39,743 bases of DNA. It comes from Caryophanales bacterium UBA4951. GTDB taxonomy: Bacteria > Bacillota_I > Bacilli_A > RFN20 > CAG-826. The DNA is taken from assembly GCA_002397465.1 (NCBI GenBank), contig DHAP01000028.1:1-39743 (forward strand), read 5' to 3'. Of this stretch, positions 21,701 through 30,427 are shown in pieces; the first letter of the stretch is position 1, and each line of letters opens with the position of its first letter. The position numbers and the translations under genes are program-made. The notes below the pieces were generated by a model. It saw only the letters and a list, made by a program, of their open reading frames with translations. It had not been told where the DNA came from and did not search any database.

Positions 21701-23827
21701 ATGAGATTAGTCATTGTAGAGTCACCGAAGAAATGCGAAACCATCGCCCACTATCTGGGATCTGATTATAAAGTCATGGCCTCGCAAGGGCACATACGCG
21801 ATCTATCCACCAAAGGCAAAGGGGGATTAGGCATCGACGTCGAGCATGGATTCGCTCCCGATTTTGTCATCTCCCCGAATAAAAAAGCCATCGTCAAAGA
21901 ACTGCAAAGCACCGCGGCGAAAGCCGATGAAGTCATCCTCACAACCGACCCTGATAGGGAAGGGGAGGCCATTTCATGGCACCTTGCCCAAGTCCTTGGG
22001 CTTGATGTGGCGACGACGAAGAGACTGCAGTTCCACGAAATCACCCAACCCGCCATCGAAGAGGCCATCGAGCATCCTTCGCACATTGACATGAACCTTG
22101 TGAACTCGCAGGAGACCAGAAGGATGTACGACCGAATCATCGGCTTCAAGCTTTCAAGCCTTCTCCAGAAGAAGATGTCGAGCAAATCGGCCGGTCGTGT
22201 TCAGTCAGTCACCCTCAAGATGATCGTCGATAACGACGACGAGATCAAAAAGTTCGTCCCAGTCGAGTATTGGAGCATTGAGGCGACCGTCATCGTCGAT
22301 GGCAAGCCCCTTGTCCTTTCATTAGACAAAGTCGATGGCAAGAACGTCGAGATCCATAACCAAGAAGAAGCCGAGGCCATCATGAAGAGAATCGGCGAGA
22401 GCATGGCTCTCTCAAGCCTCGTCAGCGTCAAAAAGAACATTTCGTCGAAGCTTCCGTTCACCACCTCGACGATGCAGCAGGAAGCCTATAACCGTTTCAA
22501 GTTCTCTACCAGCAAGACCCAGAGCATCGCTCAAAGGCTTTACGAAGGCGAGACCATCAACGGCGAGCACGTCGGTCTTATCACTTATATGCGTACCGAC
22601 AGCACCCGTATCAGCGAGGACTTCTATTTTAGACACGCCAAACCGTTCATCCTTGAGAAATTCGGGCAGGAATACCTCGGACACGTCAAAGCCAACAAGA
22701 GCAAAGAGAGAATTCAGGACGCCCACGAGGCCATCAGGCCGACTGGAACCCACCGAACCCCGGAGATGGTCGCCCAATATCTCGAGCCGGATGAGGCAAA
22801 GTTATATCGTTTGATCTACGACAGGGCCTTGGCCTCTTTGATGAGCGACAAGCTCGAAGAGCAGACCAGCGCAAGTTTCACGACAAACGGCTTGTCTTTC
22901 AAAGCCACCGGCGCCCGCATCCTCTTCAAAGGATACGAAGCCATCTACGGCGAATTCGATGACGATGACACAAAACTCCTTCCGGAGTTAAAACAAGGGG
23001 CCGATTATGCCCTTCAGGATAAAAAGGATGAGCAGAAGTTCACCAAAGCCCCGGCCCGTTACACCGAAGCTAAGGTCGTCAAACTGATGGAAGAGAAAGG
23101 CATCGGCCGCCCATCGACCTACGCCAGCACCATCAAGACCCTCATCAGCCGCGGATACATCGTTTCCAAAGGCGGCGTCCTCACGCCGACTGAGAACGGC
23201 ATCAGGACCACTTTCGTCTTGAACAAATACTTCCCGGAGATCCTTTCGACCGAGTACACCGCGAACATGGAAAACGAACTCGACAAGATCGAGGAAGGCA
23301 AAGACACCAAGCTGGACGCCATGAACGAGTTCTATGAGCCCTTCATGTCCAAATACACCAAAGTGGCCGAGCTCATGTACAAAGACCCAGCCCAAGAAAC
23401 AGGGGAGAAATGCCCTGTCTGCGGTTCGCCGCTCGTCATCAAGAAGAGCCGTTACGGAAGCTTTGTCGCCTGCTCTAACTACCCAAAGTGCAAATACATC
23501 AAAAAAGAGCCGAAACCAGAGCCTAAATACACTGGTGAGATGTGCCCGGAGTGCGGAAAGCCCCTCGTTGAGCGAGTCGACCGCAAAGGCCAGACTTTTG
23601 TGGCCTGCAGCGGCTATCCGGCCTGCCATTACATCAAAGGCGCCGAAAACAAAGAATCGACCAAAAAGGTTTATACCGAAGCCGATTGGGTCAAGCCATG
23701 CCCCAAATGCAAGACTGGACACCTCGTCGTCAAAAAAGGACGCAAGGTCAGCTTCCTTGGCTGCACGAACTTCCCGAAGTGCCATTACCATGAATGGCTG
23801 AGCGACAAAAAAACCTCAGGAAAGTGA
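21701..23827 (+). CDS. topA: DNA topoisomerase I (type IA)
   Basis: 708 aa. Relaxes negative supercoils. TOPRIM 'MRLVIVESPKKCETIAHYLG' and 'TDPDREGEAISWH'; catalytic Tyr296 in 'LITYMRTDSTRIS'; 'RIQDAHEAIRPTG'; 'YTEAKVVKLMEEKGIGRPSTYA'. The C-terminus has three C4 zinc ribbons: 'CPVCGSPLVIKKSRYGSFVACSNYPKC', 'CPECGKPLVERVDRKGQTFVACSGYPAC' and 'CPKCKTGHLVVKKGRKVSFLGCTNFPKC'. Promoter directly upstream; one base separates it from trmFO. Confidence 0.98.
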   Translation: MRLVIVESPKKCETIAHYLGSDYKVMASQGHIRDLSTKGKGGLGIDVEHGFAPDFVISPNKKAIVKELQSTAAKADEVILTTDPDREGEAISWHLAQVLGLDVATTKRLQFHEITQPAIEEAIEHPSHIDMNLVNSQETRRMYDRIIGFKLSSLLQKKMSSKSAGRVQSVTLKMIVDNDDEIKKFVPVEYWSIEATVIVDGKPLVLSLDKVDGKNVEIHNQEEAEAIMKRIGESMALSSLVSVKKNISSKLPFTTSTMQQEAYNRFKFSTSKTQSIAQRLYEGETINGEHVGLITYMRTDSTRISEDFYFRHAKPFILEKFGQEYLGHVKANKSKERIQDAHEAIRPTGTHRTPEMVAQYLEPDEAKLYRLIYDRALASLMSDKLEEQTSASFTTNGLSFKATGARILFKGYEAIYGEFDDDDTKLLPELKQGADYALQDKKDEQKFTKAPARYTEAKVVKLMEEKGIGRPSTYASTIKTLISRGYIVSKGGVLTPTENGIRTTFVLNKYFPEILSTEYTANMENELDKIEEGKDTKLDAMNEFYEPFMSKYTKVAELMYKDPAQETGEKCPVCGSPLVIKKSRYGSFVACSNYPKCKYIKKEPKPEPKYTGEMCPECGKPLVERVDRKGQTFVACSGYPACHYIKGAENKESTKKVYTEADWVKPCPKCKTGHLVVKKGRKVSFLGCTNFPKCHYHEWLSDKKTSGK

Positions 23828-23828
23828 C

Positions 23829-25118
23829 ATGGCTGAGAAATTGGCGATAGTGATCGGAGGCGGACTAGCTGGAAGCGAAGCCGCCTTTTATCTATTGAAG
23901 AAAGGCTACGCGGTCAATCTTTACGAAAGACGGCCGGAAGTCGACGACGGCGCCCACAAAACCGCCGATTTCGGCGAGCTTGTCTGTTCCAATTCTTTGA
24001 AGAGCAGCCGGCTCGACAACGCCTGCGGGCTCTTGAAGGAAGAGATGCGGAAGATGGACTCCCTCACGATGGAGGCCGCCAAAAACTCCGAGGTCCCGGG
24101 CGGCAACGCCCTTTCGGTCGACAGGAACCTATTTTCCAAATACATCACCGACAAACTGAATTCCTTCCCATCTTTTCACGTGATTCATGAAGACGTGAAA
24201 GAATTGCCTACCGAGGCCGCCATCATCGCGACCGGCCCTCTGACCAGCGGAGCCTTGCTCGAGGAGATTTCGAAAACGGTGGGGGACAAGAACCTTTCGT
24301 TCTTCGATGCCTCGGCCCCGATCATAAAAAAAGAAAGCATCGATTTCTCAAAGGCCTATTACAAGTCACGTTTTGAGCAAGGCGACAGCGCCTACATCAA
24401 CTGCCCTTTTGACAAAAACGAATACCAGAAGTTCGTGATGGAACTTTTGGTGGCTACGAAAACCATCGTCCATGAATTCGACACCCATTATTTTGAGGGT
24501 TGCCTTCCATTAGAGGTCATGGCCAGCAGGGGCATCGAGACCTTGAGACACGGCCCTTTGAAGCCTTTTGGCCTTGAGACGCCTGAGCATCCGCGTCCCT
24601 ACGCGGTGGCCCAGCTTCGCCAAGACACCAAGCTCGGCGATTATTACAACATCGTCGGATTTCAGACCAACCTCACCTATCCGGAGCAAAAGAGAGTCTT
24701 CTCATTGATACCTGGGCTTGAGCATGCCGAATTCCTTTCCTATGGGCTTATGCATAGGAATTCCTACATAAACGCCCCGTTTGTTCTCAACCCCGATCTA
24801 TCTTTGCAAAAGGCCAGCCATTTGTTCATCGCCGGCCAGCTATCAGGCGTCGAAGGCTATGTCGAAAGCGCGGCCCTGGGCATCATCGCCGGAATAAACC
24901 TTGATAGGCGCCTCACTGGAAAGCTGCCGCTCGAGGTCCCGAGGATGACGGTTTTAGGCTCCTTGATCGACTACCTGCTGCATGCCTCCGGAAGCTATTT
25001 TTCACCCATGAACGCCAATTGGGCTTTGATGCCTTTCTCAAGAAAAGAAAACCGCGAAGAGACTATCCTGACCTCGCTCTCCTTGATAGAATCCTATTGG
25101 AAGCAAGTCAATGAATAA
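23829..25118 (+). CDS. trmFO: Methylenetetrahydrofolate-tRNA-(uracil-5-)-methyltransferase TrmFO
   Basis: 429 aa. Folate/FAD-dependent m5U54 tRNA methyltransferase. FAD loop 'IGGGLAGSEAAFYLLKKGYAVNLYERRP' at residues ~8-35, then 'ELVCSNSLKSSRLDNACGLLKEEMR' (family motif with the catalytic Cys area) and 'FEGCLPLEVMASRGIETLRHGPLKP'. The C-terminal 'LFIAGQLSGVEGYVESAALGIIAGIN' is typical. Lies between topA and xerC as in many Firmicutes; overlaps xerC by eight bases. Confidence 0.97.
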   Translation: MAEKLAIVIGGGLAGSEAAFYLLKKGYAVNLYERRPEVDDGAHKTADFGELVCSNSLKSSRLDNACGLLKEEMRKMDSLTMEAAKNSEVPGGNALSVDRNLFSKYITDKLNSFPSFHVIHEDVKELPTEAAIIATGPLTSGALLEEISKTVGDKNLSFFDASAPIIKKESIDFSKAYYKSRFEQGDSAYINCPFDKNEYQKFVMELLVATKTIVHEFDTHYFEGCLPLEVMASRGIETLRHGPLKPFGLETPEHPRPYAVAQLRQDTKLGDYYNIVGFQTNLTYPEQKRVFSLIPGLEHAEFLSYGLMHRNSYINAPFVLNPDLSLQKASHLFIAGQLSGVEGYVESAALGIIAGINLDRRLTGKLPLEVPRMTVLGSLIDYLLHASGSYFSPMNANWALMPFSRKENREETILTSLSLIESYWKQVNE

Positions 25119-26019
25119 GGCCGAAAAAGAGTATTTAGACCATCTCACATACGAGAAACTTTATTCTGCCTACACGAGGAAAGCCTATGAAGGCGACATC
25201 GATGAGTTTTTCGTATATTTGGCAAAAGAAGGGACCGAATTCGACTCGGTCGACCGCCTTTTGATCAGGGATTATCTTTCGACTCTATTGATGAATGGCG
25301 TCTCCAAAAGGAGCTGCCAAAGAAAGATGTCCTCCATGAGAGGGTTTTACGATTATTGCAAGAAACATGGCTATGTGGGCAAAAACCCTTTTGCCACCAT
25401 GAAATCCCCGAAGACGCCCATCCGTTATCCCAAAGCCCTTTCGATAGAGGAGGTCGACGCCTTGTTCGAGGCCAACAAGAAGCGGGGCGACCCTTTGGCT
25501 TTACGTGATCAGGCCATCCTCGAGCTTCTTTACGCCTCAGGCATGCGAGCCAGCGAGATCTGCGCTTTGTCGATCCGCCAGATCGACTATCGTTCCAGGA
25601 TGATAAGGGTTTTCGGCAAGGAGAAAAAAGAGAGGCTTGTCCCCTTTTCGATCACCGCTCAAAACGCCATGCAGGACTATTACAAAATATCGAGGCCAGC
25701 TCTTCTCCAAAAGCATAAAAGCGGAGAGATGGTCGATGCGTTTTTCCTCACGTACCGTGGTAACAAACTCAGCGTCCGCGACCTTGAATACATCATGAGG
25801 GAAATCCAAAGCAAGACAGGCTATTACTATGGCCTGCACCCACATGAATTGCGTCACACCTTCGCCACTCATTTGCTTGAGAACGGGGCGGATCTACGCC
25901 TCATTCAGGAGTTGCTCGGCCACTCGTCTTTGAACACCACCCAGGTCTATACCCACGTCAGTTCCAAAATGATGAAAAAGCAATACGACACCTTCTTTCC
26001 CCGCCAGAAAAAGAAGTGA
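25111..26019 (+). CDS. xerC: Tyrosine recombinase XerC-type
   Basis: 302 aa. Chromosome-dimer resolution recombinase. N-terminal SAM-like domain (~1-95), catalytic domain with Arg in 'ASGMRASEICAL', Lys near 'VFGKEKKERLVPF', 'HELRHTFATHLLENG' (H-x-x-R), 'LLGHSSLNTTQVYTHV' with the nucleophilic Tyr. Third gene of topA-trmFO-xerC, the position of CodV/XerC in Bacillus. hslVU and codY, which follow in Bacillus, are absent; rpsB comes next. Confidence 0.94.
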   Translation: MNKAEKEYLDHLTYEKLYSAYTRKAYEGDIDEFFVYLAKEGTEFDSVDRLLIRDYLSTLLMNGVSKRSCQRKMSSMRGFYDYCKKHGYVGKNPFATMKSPKTPIRYPKALSIEEVDALFEANKKRGDPLALRDQAILELLYASGMRASEICALSIRQIDYRSRMIRVFGKEKKERLVPFSITAQNAMQDYYKISRPALLQKHKSGEMVDAFFLTYRGNKLSVRDLEYIMREIQSKTGYYYGLHPHELRHTFATHLLENGADLRLIQELLGHSSLNTTQVYTHVSSKMMKKQYDTFFPRQKKK

Positions 26020-26050
26020 GTCGCCATTAGCCGATTTCGCGCTTCCTCTA

Positions 26051-26071
26051 CGCGTACGCGGGTGGTATAAT
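26051..26071 (+). promoter_or_regulatory. rpsB promoter with palindrome
   Basis: Extended -10 TGG-TATAAT (TATAAT at 26066-26071); no -35 match. The perfect palindrome CGCGTACGCG fills 26051-26060, immediately upstream, and the -10 itself lies in TGGTATAATCACCA (26062-26075). Predicted start about 26078. Confidence 0.6.
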
Positions 26072-26077
26072 CACCAT

Positions 26078-26218
26078 CGGCCTTTTCTTTACGAGAAGGT
26101 CAAATACGCACCTCGTGGATTCAGCGCCGTGTTCTCATTCGGGCGAAAAAGCTTAAAAAGCGAATGAGTGGTCAGCTGCTAGAAGCGAGGGAGGCATAAA
26201 CAAATGGAGGTCACCAAA
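26078..26218 (+). promoter_or_regulatory. Structured rpsB 5' leader (candidate S2 autoregulatory RNA)
   Basis: A ~140-base leader with two clear helices: GGCCTTTTC-TTTAC-GAGAAGGTC (about 26079-26102) and CTCATTCG (26134-26141) pairing with CGAATGAG (26161-26168). It ends with GGAGGT at 26208-26213, seven bases before the ATG. No terminator is seen, so control, if any, would be translational. Confidence 0.5.
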
Positions 26219-27250
26219 ATGAGTGACGAAATCAAAAACGAGGCGGTTGCCGCTGCCCCAGCCGCAGCCGTTGCTGCCCAGCCGACCATGGCCGAAGTGA
26301 TGAGGGACCCGAACGCTCCGATCATCACGATGAAGAAGCTTCTCGAAGCCGGCGTCCACTTCGGACACCAGACCCGCAGATGGAACCCAAAGATGGGCAA
26401 ATACATCTACGGAGCCAGAAACGGGATATACATCATCGATTTGACCAAAACCTGCGCCTGCGTCAACGAAGCCTATAAGAAATTGAAGTCCATCGTCGAT
26501 CTCGGTGGCAAAGTCCTATTCGTCGGAACCAAACCTTCCGCTCAGCAAATCGTCATGGACGAAGCCACAAGAAGCGGCTCCTTCTATATCGCCCACCGTT
26601 GGCTCGGCGGAACCCTCACGAACTTCCGCACCATCCTTGGCCGTATCAAAAGACTCAAGGATCTTCAGGCCATGGAGGCCGATGGAAGCTTCGACAAGCT
26701 CCCGAAGAAAGAAGTCGCCATCCTCAAAAAAGAATTAGCCAAACTTTCACGCAACCTCGAAGGCATCAAAGAGATGAGACGTCTTCCACAGGCCATGATC
26801 GTCGCCGATCCTTCGATCGAGCATAACGCCGTCCTCGAAGCCAGAAAACTCAACATCCCAGTCTTCGCCATCTGCGACACCTCGGATGATCCGGATATGG
26901 CCAGCTACGTCATCCCGTCCAACAACGACGCTTCCAGCGCCCTCAAGCTTTTGACCGCCGTCTTGGCTGATGCCATCGTCGAGAGCAAGGGTGGAATCAC
27001 TTCCATCGCCTACACCAAAGACGAAGGCGAAGAAGCCACCATGAAAGACGCCATCAGAGCCGCCGATATCGCCAATGAGCAGCGCAAAGCCGCCATCCGC
27101 CAGCAGCGCAAAGAGCGTGAAGAGCGCTTTGCCAAGATGCAGGCCGACCGTGCCGCCCGCTATGCCTCACATAACACCCAGGCCGTGGCCCCGCAGACAA
27201 CTGCCGCCCCACTTCCTGAAGACGTCAAAAAAGACGGGGAGAATAAATAA
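26219..27250 (+). CDS. rpsB: 30S ribosomal protein uS2
   Basis: 343 aa from the ATG at 26219, chosen for GGAGGT just upstream; an in-frame ATG at 26204 is also possible. 'MKKLLEAGVHFGHQTRRWNPKMGKYIYGARNGIYIIDL' is the S2 core start, with 'GTKPSAQQIVMDEATRSGSFYIAHRWLGGTLTNF' and 'NIPVFAICDTSDDPDMASYVIPSNNDAS'. It has an Ala/Pro-rich N-terminal extension of ~35 residues and a charged C-terminal extension of ~75 residues ('EQRKAAIRQQRKEREERFAKMQADRAARYA'), so it is clearly longer than the usual ~245 aa. Start overlap TAATG with tsf. Confidence 0.96.
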   Translation: MSDEIKNEAVAAAPAAAVAAQPTMAEVMRDPNAPIITMKKLLEAGVHFGHQTRRWNPKMGKYIYGARNGIYIIDLTKTCACVNEAYKKLKSIVDLGGKVLFVGTKPSAQQIVMDEATRSGSFYIAHRWLGGTLTNFRTILGRIKRLKDLQAMEADGSFDKLPKKEVAILKKELAKLSRNLEGIKEMRRLPQAMIVADPSIEHNAVLEARKLNIPVFAICDTSDDPDMASYVIPSNNDASSALKLLTAVLADAIVESKGGITSIAYTKDEGEEATMKDAIRAADIANEQRKAAIRQQRKEREERFAKMQADRAARYASHNTQAVAPQTTAAPLPEDVKKDGENK

Positions 27251-28104
27251 TGGCTGAAAAAAGCGTAATCGAAGCTATCAAAGCCCTCCGCGATCGTACC
27301 GGAGCTGGCATGATGGACTGCAAGCACGCCCTTGAGCAGAACGACTTCAACGTTGAGAAATCAGTTGATTGGCTCCGCGAAAAAGGCATTGCCAAGGCTG
27401 CCACCAGAGCAAACCGCACCGCCGCCGAAGGCAAGACCAATGTCAGCATCTGCGAAAAATGCGGCAAGGCCGTCATCGACGAAGTGAACTGCGAAACCGA
27501 CTTTGTCTCGGCCAGCGACAAGTTCATCGACCTCGTCAAAGGCGTCACCTCGACCATCATGCAGAATGAGCCGAAGGATGTCGAAGAAGCCAAAGAGATG
27601 ACCAAGACCCTCTTCACCGACGCCGCCGTGGCTGTCGGAGAGAAACTTGATCTCCGCCGTTTCGCCATCATCAAACCCGAAGGCAACCAGGGCGTCGGCA
27701 GTTACATCCATATGGGTGGCAAGATCTCCGTCGTCGTTCTCCTTGAGAAAAAAGACGATGAGTTCGCCAACCAGTTGGCCATGCACATTGCCGCCAACAA
27801 CCCGCTTTACCTCGCTTTGAGCGATGTCCCAGCCGCTGATAGGGAAAGAGAGATCGCCGTGGCCAAAGCCGAAGTGGCCGCCGATCCGAAACTCATCAAC
27901 AAGCCGGAGCAAGTCAAAGAGCAGATCGTGGAAAGAAAAGCCGACAAGGTCCTTTCCGTTTCCTGCCTCTATATGCAGAACTACCTCCTCGATGATTCCA
28001 AGACCGTTGGTCAGGTCCTCAAGGAAAAAGGCAATTCCGTCGTTTCCTTTGTTCGTTATCAACTTGGCGATGGCATCGCCAAGAACCCAGCGCAAGCTGA
28101 ATAA
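27250..28104 (+). CDS. tsf: Elongation factor Ts
   Basis: 284 aa. GTP-exchange factor for EF-Tu. N-terminal UBA-like 'IKALRDRTGAGMMDCKHALEQNDFNVEKSVDWLREKGIAKAATRANRTAAEG', then the 'EVNCETDFVSASDKF' core and the dimerisation segment. An unusual 'CEKCGKAVIDEVNC' shows a C-x2-C pair near residue 70 not typical of the family. Coupled to rpsB by TAATG. Confidence 0.97.
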   Translation: MAEKSVIEAIKALRDRTGAGMMDCKHALEQNDFNVEKSVDWLREKGIAKAATRANRTAAEGKTNVSICEKCGKAVIDEVNCETDFVSASDKFIDLVKGVTSTIMQNEPKDVEEAKEMTKTLFTDAAVAVGEKLDLRRFAIIKPEGNQGVGSYIHMGGKISVVVLLEKKDDEFANQLAMHIAANNPLYLALSDVPAADREREIAVAKAEVAADPKLINKPEQVKEQIVERKADKVLSVSCLYMQNYLLDDSKTVGQVLKEKGNSVVSFVRYQLGDGIAKNPAQAE

Positions 28105-28109
28105 TCATA

Positions 28110-28137
28110 AAACGCACGCCAACCACGTGCGTTTTTT
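28110..28137 (+). terminator. Terminator after tsf
   Basis: AACGCACG (28111-28118), loop CCAACCA, CGTGCGTT (28126-28133), then TTTTT. The pyrH -10 follows after only two bases. Confidence 0.88.
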
Positions 28138-28138
28138 G

Positions 28139-28144
28139 TATAAT
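28139..28144 (+). promoter_or_regulatory. pyrH -10 box, nearly leaderless
   Basis: Perfect TATAAT at 28139-28144, eleven bases before the ATG at 28156; predicted leader five bases. The -35 position falls in the tsf terminator and has no match. Confidence 0.5.
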
Positions 28145-28155
28145 GGAGTCATCTT

Positions 28156-28878
28156 ATGGAATCAATATACAAAACGGTTGTCATCAAACTCTCCGGAGAG
28201 GCCCTGGCCGACTCCCAAGACAAGACAATCCTCGATCAGAAAAAACTATCCGCCATCGCTGAGACGATCGTCGAAGCCAGCAAGCTCGGCGTTCATATCG
28301 GAGTGGTGGTCGGAGCCGGGAACATCTGGCGCGGCAAACTAGCCGAAAAAGTCGGAATCGAGCAATCGACCGGCGATTACATGGGCATGCTTGGCACGAT
28401 CATCAACGCCTTGGCCCTCCAAAGCGCCTTTGAGGAAAAAGGCTTAGAGACCCGCGTCATGAGCTCAATCAGCGTCCCACAGGTCTGCGAACCTTATATC
28501 AGACGCAAAGCCGTCCATCATCTTAATCTCGGACGCGTCGTGATCTTCGCCGGCGGAACGGGCAACCCGTTCTTCACCACTGACACGACCGCGACCTTAA
28601 GGGCCCTTGAAGTCGGCGCCGACGCCATCCTCATGGGCAAAAACGGCGTTGAGGGAGTCTACGATTCCGATCCTCGCAAAAACCCGAACGCCAAATTCTT
28701 GAAGCATCTGAGCTTCCAGGAAGTCGTCGAGAAGAAGTTAGCCATCATGGATTTGACGGCGGTGGCCATGCTCGAAGAGAGCAACATCGTGATTCACGTC
28801 TTCAATATGGACACGCCTTCAAGCGTCGTCAGCGTCCTATCGGGGCACGAAATCGGAAGCACAATCTCAAAGGAGTAA
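28156..28878 (+). CDS. pyrH: UMP kinase
   Basis: 240 aa. 'VVIKLSGEALA' phosphate loop, 'GVVVGAGNIWRGK', 'YMGMLGTIINALALQSAFE', 'AGGTGNPFFTTDTTATLRALEVGADAILMGKNGVEGVYDSDP' (nucleotide site). Hexameric amino-acid-kinase-fold enzyme making UDP. Four bases before frr, the usual pair. Confidence 0.97.
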   Translation: MESIYKTVVIKLSGEALADSQDKTILDQKKLSAIAETIVEASKLGVHIGVVVGAGNIWRGKLAEKVGIEQSTGDYMGMLGTIINALALQSAFEEKGLETRVMSSISVPQVCEPYIRRKAVHHLNLGRVVIFAGGTGNPFFTTDTTATLRALEVGADAILMGKNGVEGVYDSDPRKNPNAKFLKHLSFQEVVEKKLAIMDLTAVAMLEESNIVIHVFNMDTPSSVVSVLSGHEIGSTISKE

Positions 28879-28882
28879 ATTT

Positions 28883-29428
28883 ATGGATCCATTAGCAAAA
28901 GAAGCCCAAGACAAAATGGGCAAGTCGATCGAGGCCTTTGAAAACAGCCTTGGCAAATTAAGAAGCGGACGCGCCAACCCCGCCATGCTTTCTGGCATCA
29001 AGTGCGATTATTATGGCGAGAAGATGGACATCAGCACCCTTTGTTCGATTTCCATGCCGGAGCCACGACAGCTTTTGGTCAGGCCTTTCTCAAGAGATGA
29101 CCTCAAGAGCATCGCCGCCGCCATCGCCGCCGCCAACATCGGCGTCAACCCTCAGACCGAGGCCGATGCCATCCGCATCATCGTCCCGCCTCTTACCGAG
29201 GACATCAGAAAAGACATCGCCAAACAAGCCAAAGCCTTGGCCGAAGATGGCAAAGTCAGCGTGAGAAACATCCGCCGCGACTATCTCGATTTGCTCAAAG
29301 AGGATGACTCCATGTCCGATGACTATAAGGAAAGAGTGGAAGACGATATTCAGAAATCAGTCGATGAGGCCAACAAAAAAATCGAAGAGATCTTGGCTAT
29401 CAAACAAAAAGAGATAATGACTATCTGA
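28883..29428 (+). CDS. frr: Ribosome recycling factor
   Basis: 181 aa. 'LGKLRSGRANPAMLSGIKCDYYGEKMDIS' and 'DAIRIIVPPLTEDIRKDIAKQAKALAEDGKVSVRNIRRDYLDLLK' are the RRF hallmarks. AAAGGAG precedes the ATG inside the pyrH end. Last gene of the pyrH-frr unit. Confidence 0.98.
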   Translation: MDPLAKEAQDKMGKSIEAFENSLGKLRSGRANPAMLSGIKCDYYGEKMDISTLCSISMPEPRQLLVRPFSRDDLKSIAAAIAAANIGVNPQTEADAIRIIVPPLTEDIRKDIAKQAKALAEDGKVSVRNIRRDYLDLLKEDDSMSDDYKERVEDDIQKSVDEANKKIEEILAIKQKEIMTI

Positions 29429-29447
29429 TTCCTATATTCGCCAATCG

Positions 29448-29471
29448 AGCGCGGTTCTGCCGCGCTTTTTT
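29448..29471 (+). terminator. Terminator after frr
   Basis: AGCGCGG (29448-29454), TTCTG, CCGCGCT (29460-29466), then TTTTTT. The T-run overlaps the stop codon of the convergent LRR gene. Confidence 0.88.
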
Positions 29472-30426
29472 AGTTTACGATGATATCGGCATCGCTGCAG
29501 TGGACCGTGAAAGACGAACTTGACGACCAATCGTCTCCGAAAGTGATGTTGTTCCAAGCGGAGGCCTCGCCCTCGTAATTGATGGTCGACAAAGAAGAAC
29601 AGTTCTTGAAACAATTGGCTCCGATATAGGAGACGGCGACCGGAAGGGTTATGGATTCCAGAGATGTGCAATTCTCAAAGACGCCATTGCCATCGCTGGC
29701 TCCAATGGTGGTCAATTTCCTTTTGGAGAAGTCTATTTCTTTAAGGGATGAATCGTTATAGAAGGCCCCGCTTCCAAGCTCAAGCAAACTTTTTGGCAAG
29801 AAGACATCTTCCAGCTTTGGATCATTCGCAAAAGCCATCGTGCCGACTTTCAAAGTCAAAGAAGCGTCACTCGGGACGGCGAAGCTCACTTTCGAAAGGG
29901 AATCCAACCCGCTGAAGACGTTATCGCCGATCAAGGTGTAATAGTATTCGGCATAGATCGAGCTTAATGAACTTTCGGTTCCGCCGTCGACGAAGATGTT
30001 TCCCTCAGTGATGGAGGCTATCTCTTTGATCTTCAAGGCCGAGGTGTCGTCCTCGCCTTTGTAGCCGTTAGGGAGCACCAAAGTCTTTGATGTGTCTTTG
30101 GTCACGCTCAGGGAAGTCAAGGAATAGTAGGGATTGCCATCGCTATCTATTTTCTTTATAGATGCCTTAAGCGATTCTGAGTAATTGCCGTCTTCGGTGT
30201 AATAGCCGGATGCGGTGTTGAGCCAATAGGAAACCTTCCCGCTGCTCGTGTGGAGGAGGGCTGGGATTCCAAAGCCAAGGCAAAGAGAGATGAGAACAAG
30301 AACGCCTCCGCCAAAACACGAGGCGATGATGATGCCTTTTTTGGTTCCTTTGTCGAGAGGCTTCTTCTCTGAGGCTACGCCCGGAGTCTCTTCTTTTTTC
30401 TCTTCATTTTCCACGGTTAATATCAT
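29470..30426 (-). CDS. Membrane-anchored leucine-rich-repeat (BspA-like LRR_5) protein
   Basis: Up to 318 aa. A lysine/glutamate-rich cytosolic N-terminus (~1-31) is followed by one membrane span 'GIIIASCFGGGVLVLISLCLGFGIPALL' (~31-58), so the C-terminal part faces outward. From ~residue 165 several LRR_5 units are visible: 'DNVFSGLDSLSKVSFAVP', 'TMAFANDPKLEDVFLPKSL', 'SGAFYNDSSLKEIDFSK', 'GVFENCTSLESITLPVAV', 'ANCFKNCSSLSTINY'. Such repeats usually act in surface adhesion or protein binding. The ATG at 30426 overlaps a TATGAT -10-like box (30427-30422); a GTG at 30414 would give a leaderless start and lose four residues. Confidence 0.85.
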   Translation of the reverse strand: MILTVENEEKKEETPGVASEKKPLDKGTKKGIIIASCFGGGVLVLISLCLGFGIPALLHTSSGKVSYWLNTASGYYTEDGNYSESLKASIKKIDSDGNPYYSLTSLSVTKDTSKTLVLPNGYKGEDDTSALKIKEIASITEGNIFVDGGTESSLSSIYAEYYYTLIGDNVFSGLDSLSKVSFAVPSDASLTLKVGTMAFANDPKLEDVFLPKSLLELGSGAFYNDSSLKEIDFSKRKLTTIGASDGNGVFENCTSLESITLPVAVSYIGANCFKNCSSLSTINYEGEASAWNNITFGDDWSSSSSFTVHCSDADIIVN

Positions 30427-30427
30427 A
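30422..30427 (-). promoter_or_regulatory. Possible -10 of the LRR gene
   Basis: Minus-strand TATGAT at 30427-30422, seven bases before GTG at 30414-30412, with TTGTTT 18 bases upstream as a weak -35. If used, the ATG at 30426 cannot be the start codon. Confidence 0.35.

Noticed and set aside
22988..23791. 267-codon open frame antisense to topA
   Set aside because: It is the mirror of a certain gene with biased codon use; there is no ribosome site, promoter or recognisable domain.
25111..26019. Tyrosine recombinase as a mobile-element integrase
   Set aside because: It is in the topA-trmFO-xerC order conserved in Firmicutes, with housekeeping XerC features and no attachment repeats nearby.
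27361..28095. 244-codon open frame antisense to tsf
   Set aside because: Shadow of EF-Ts codon bias; no initiation signals or family match.
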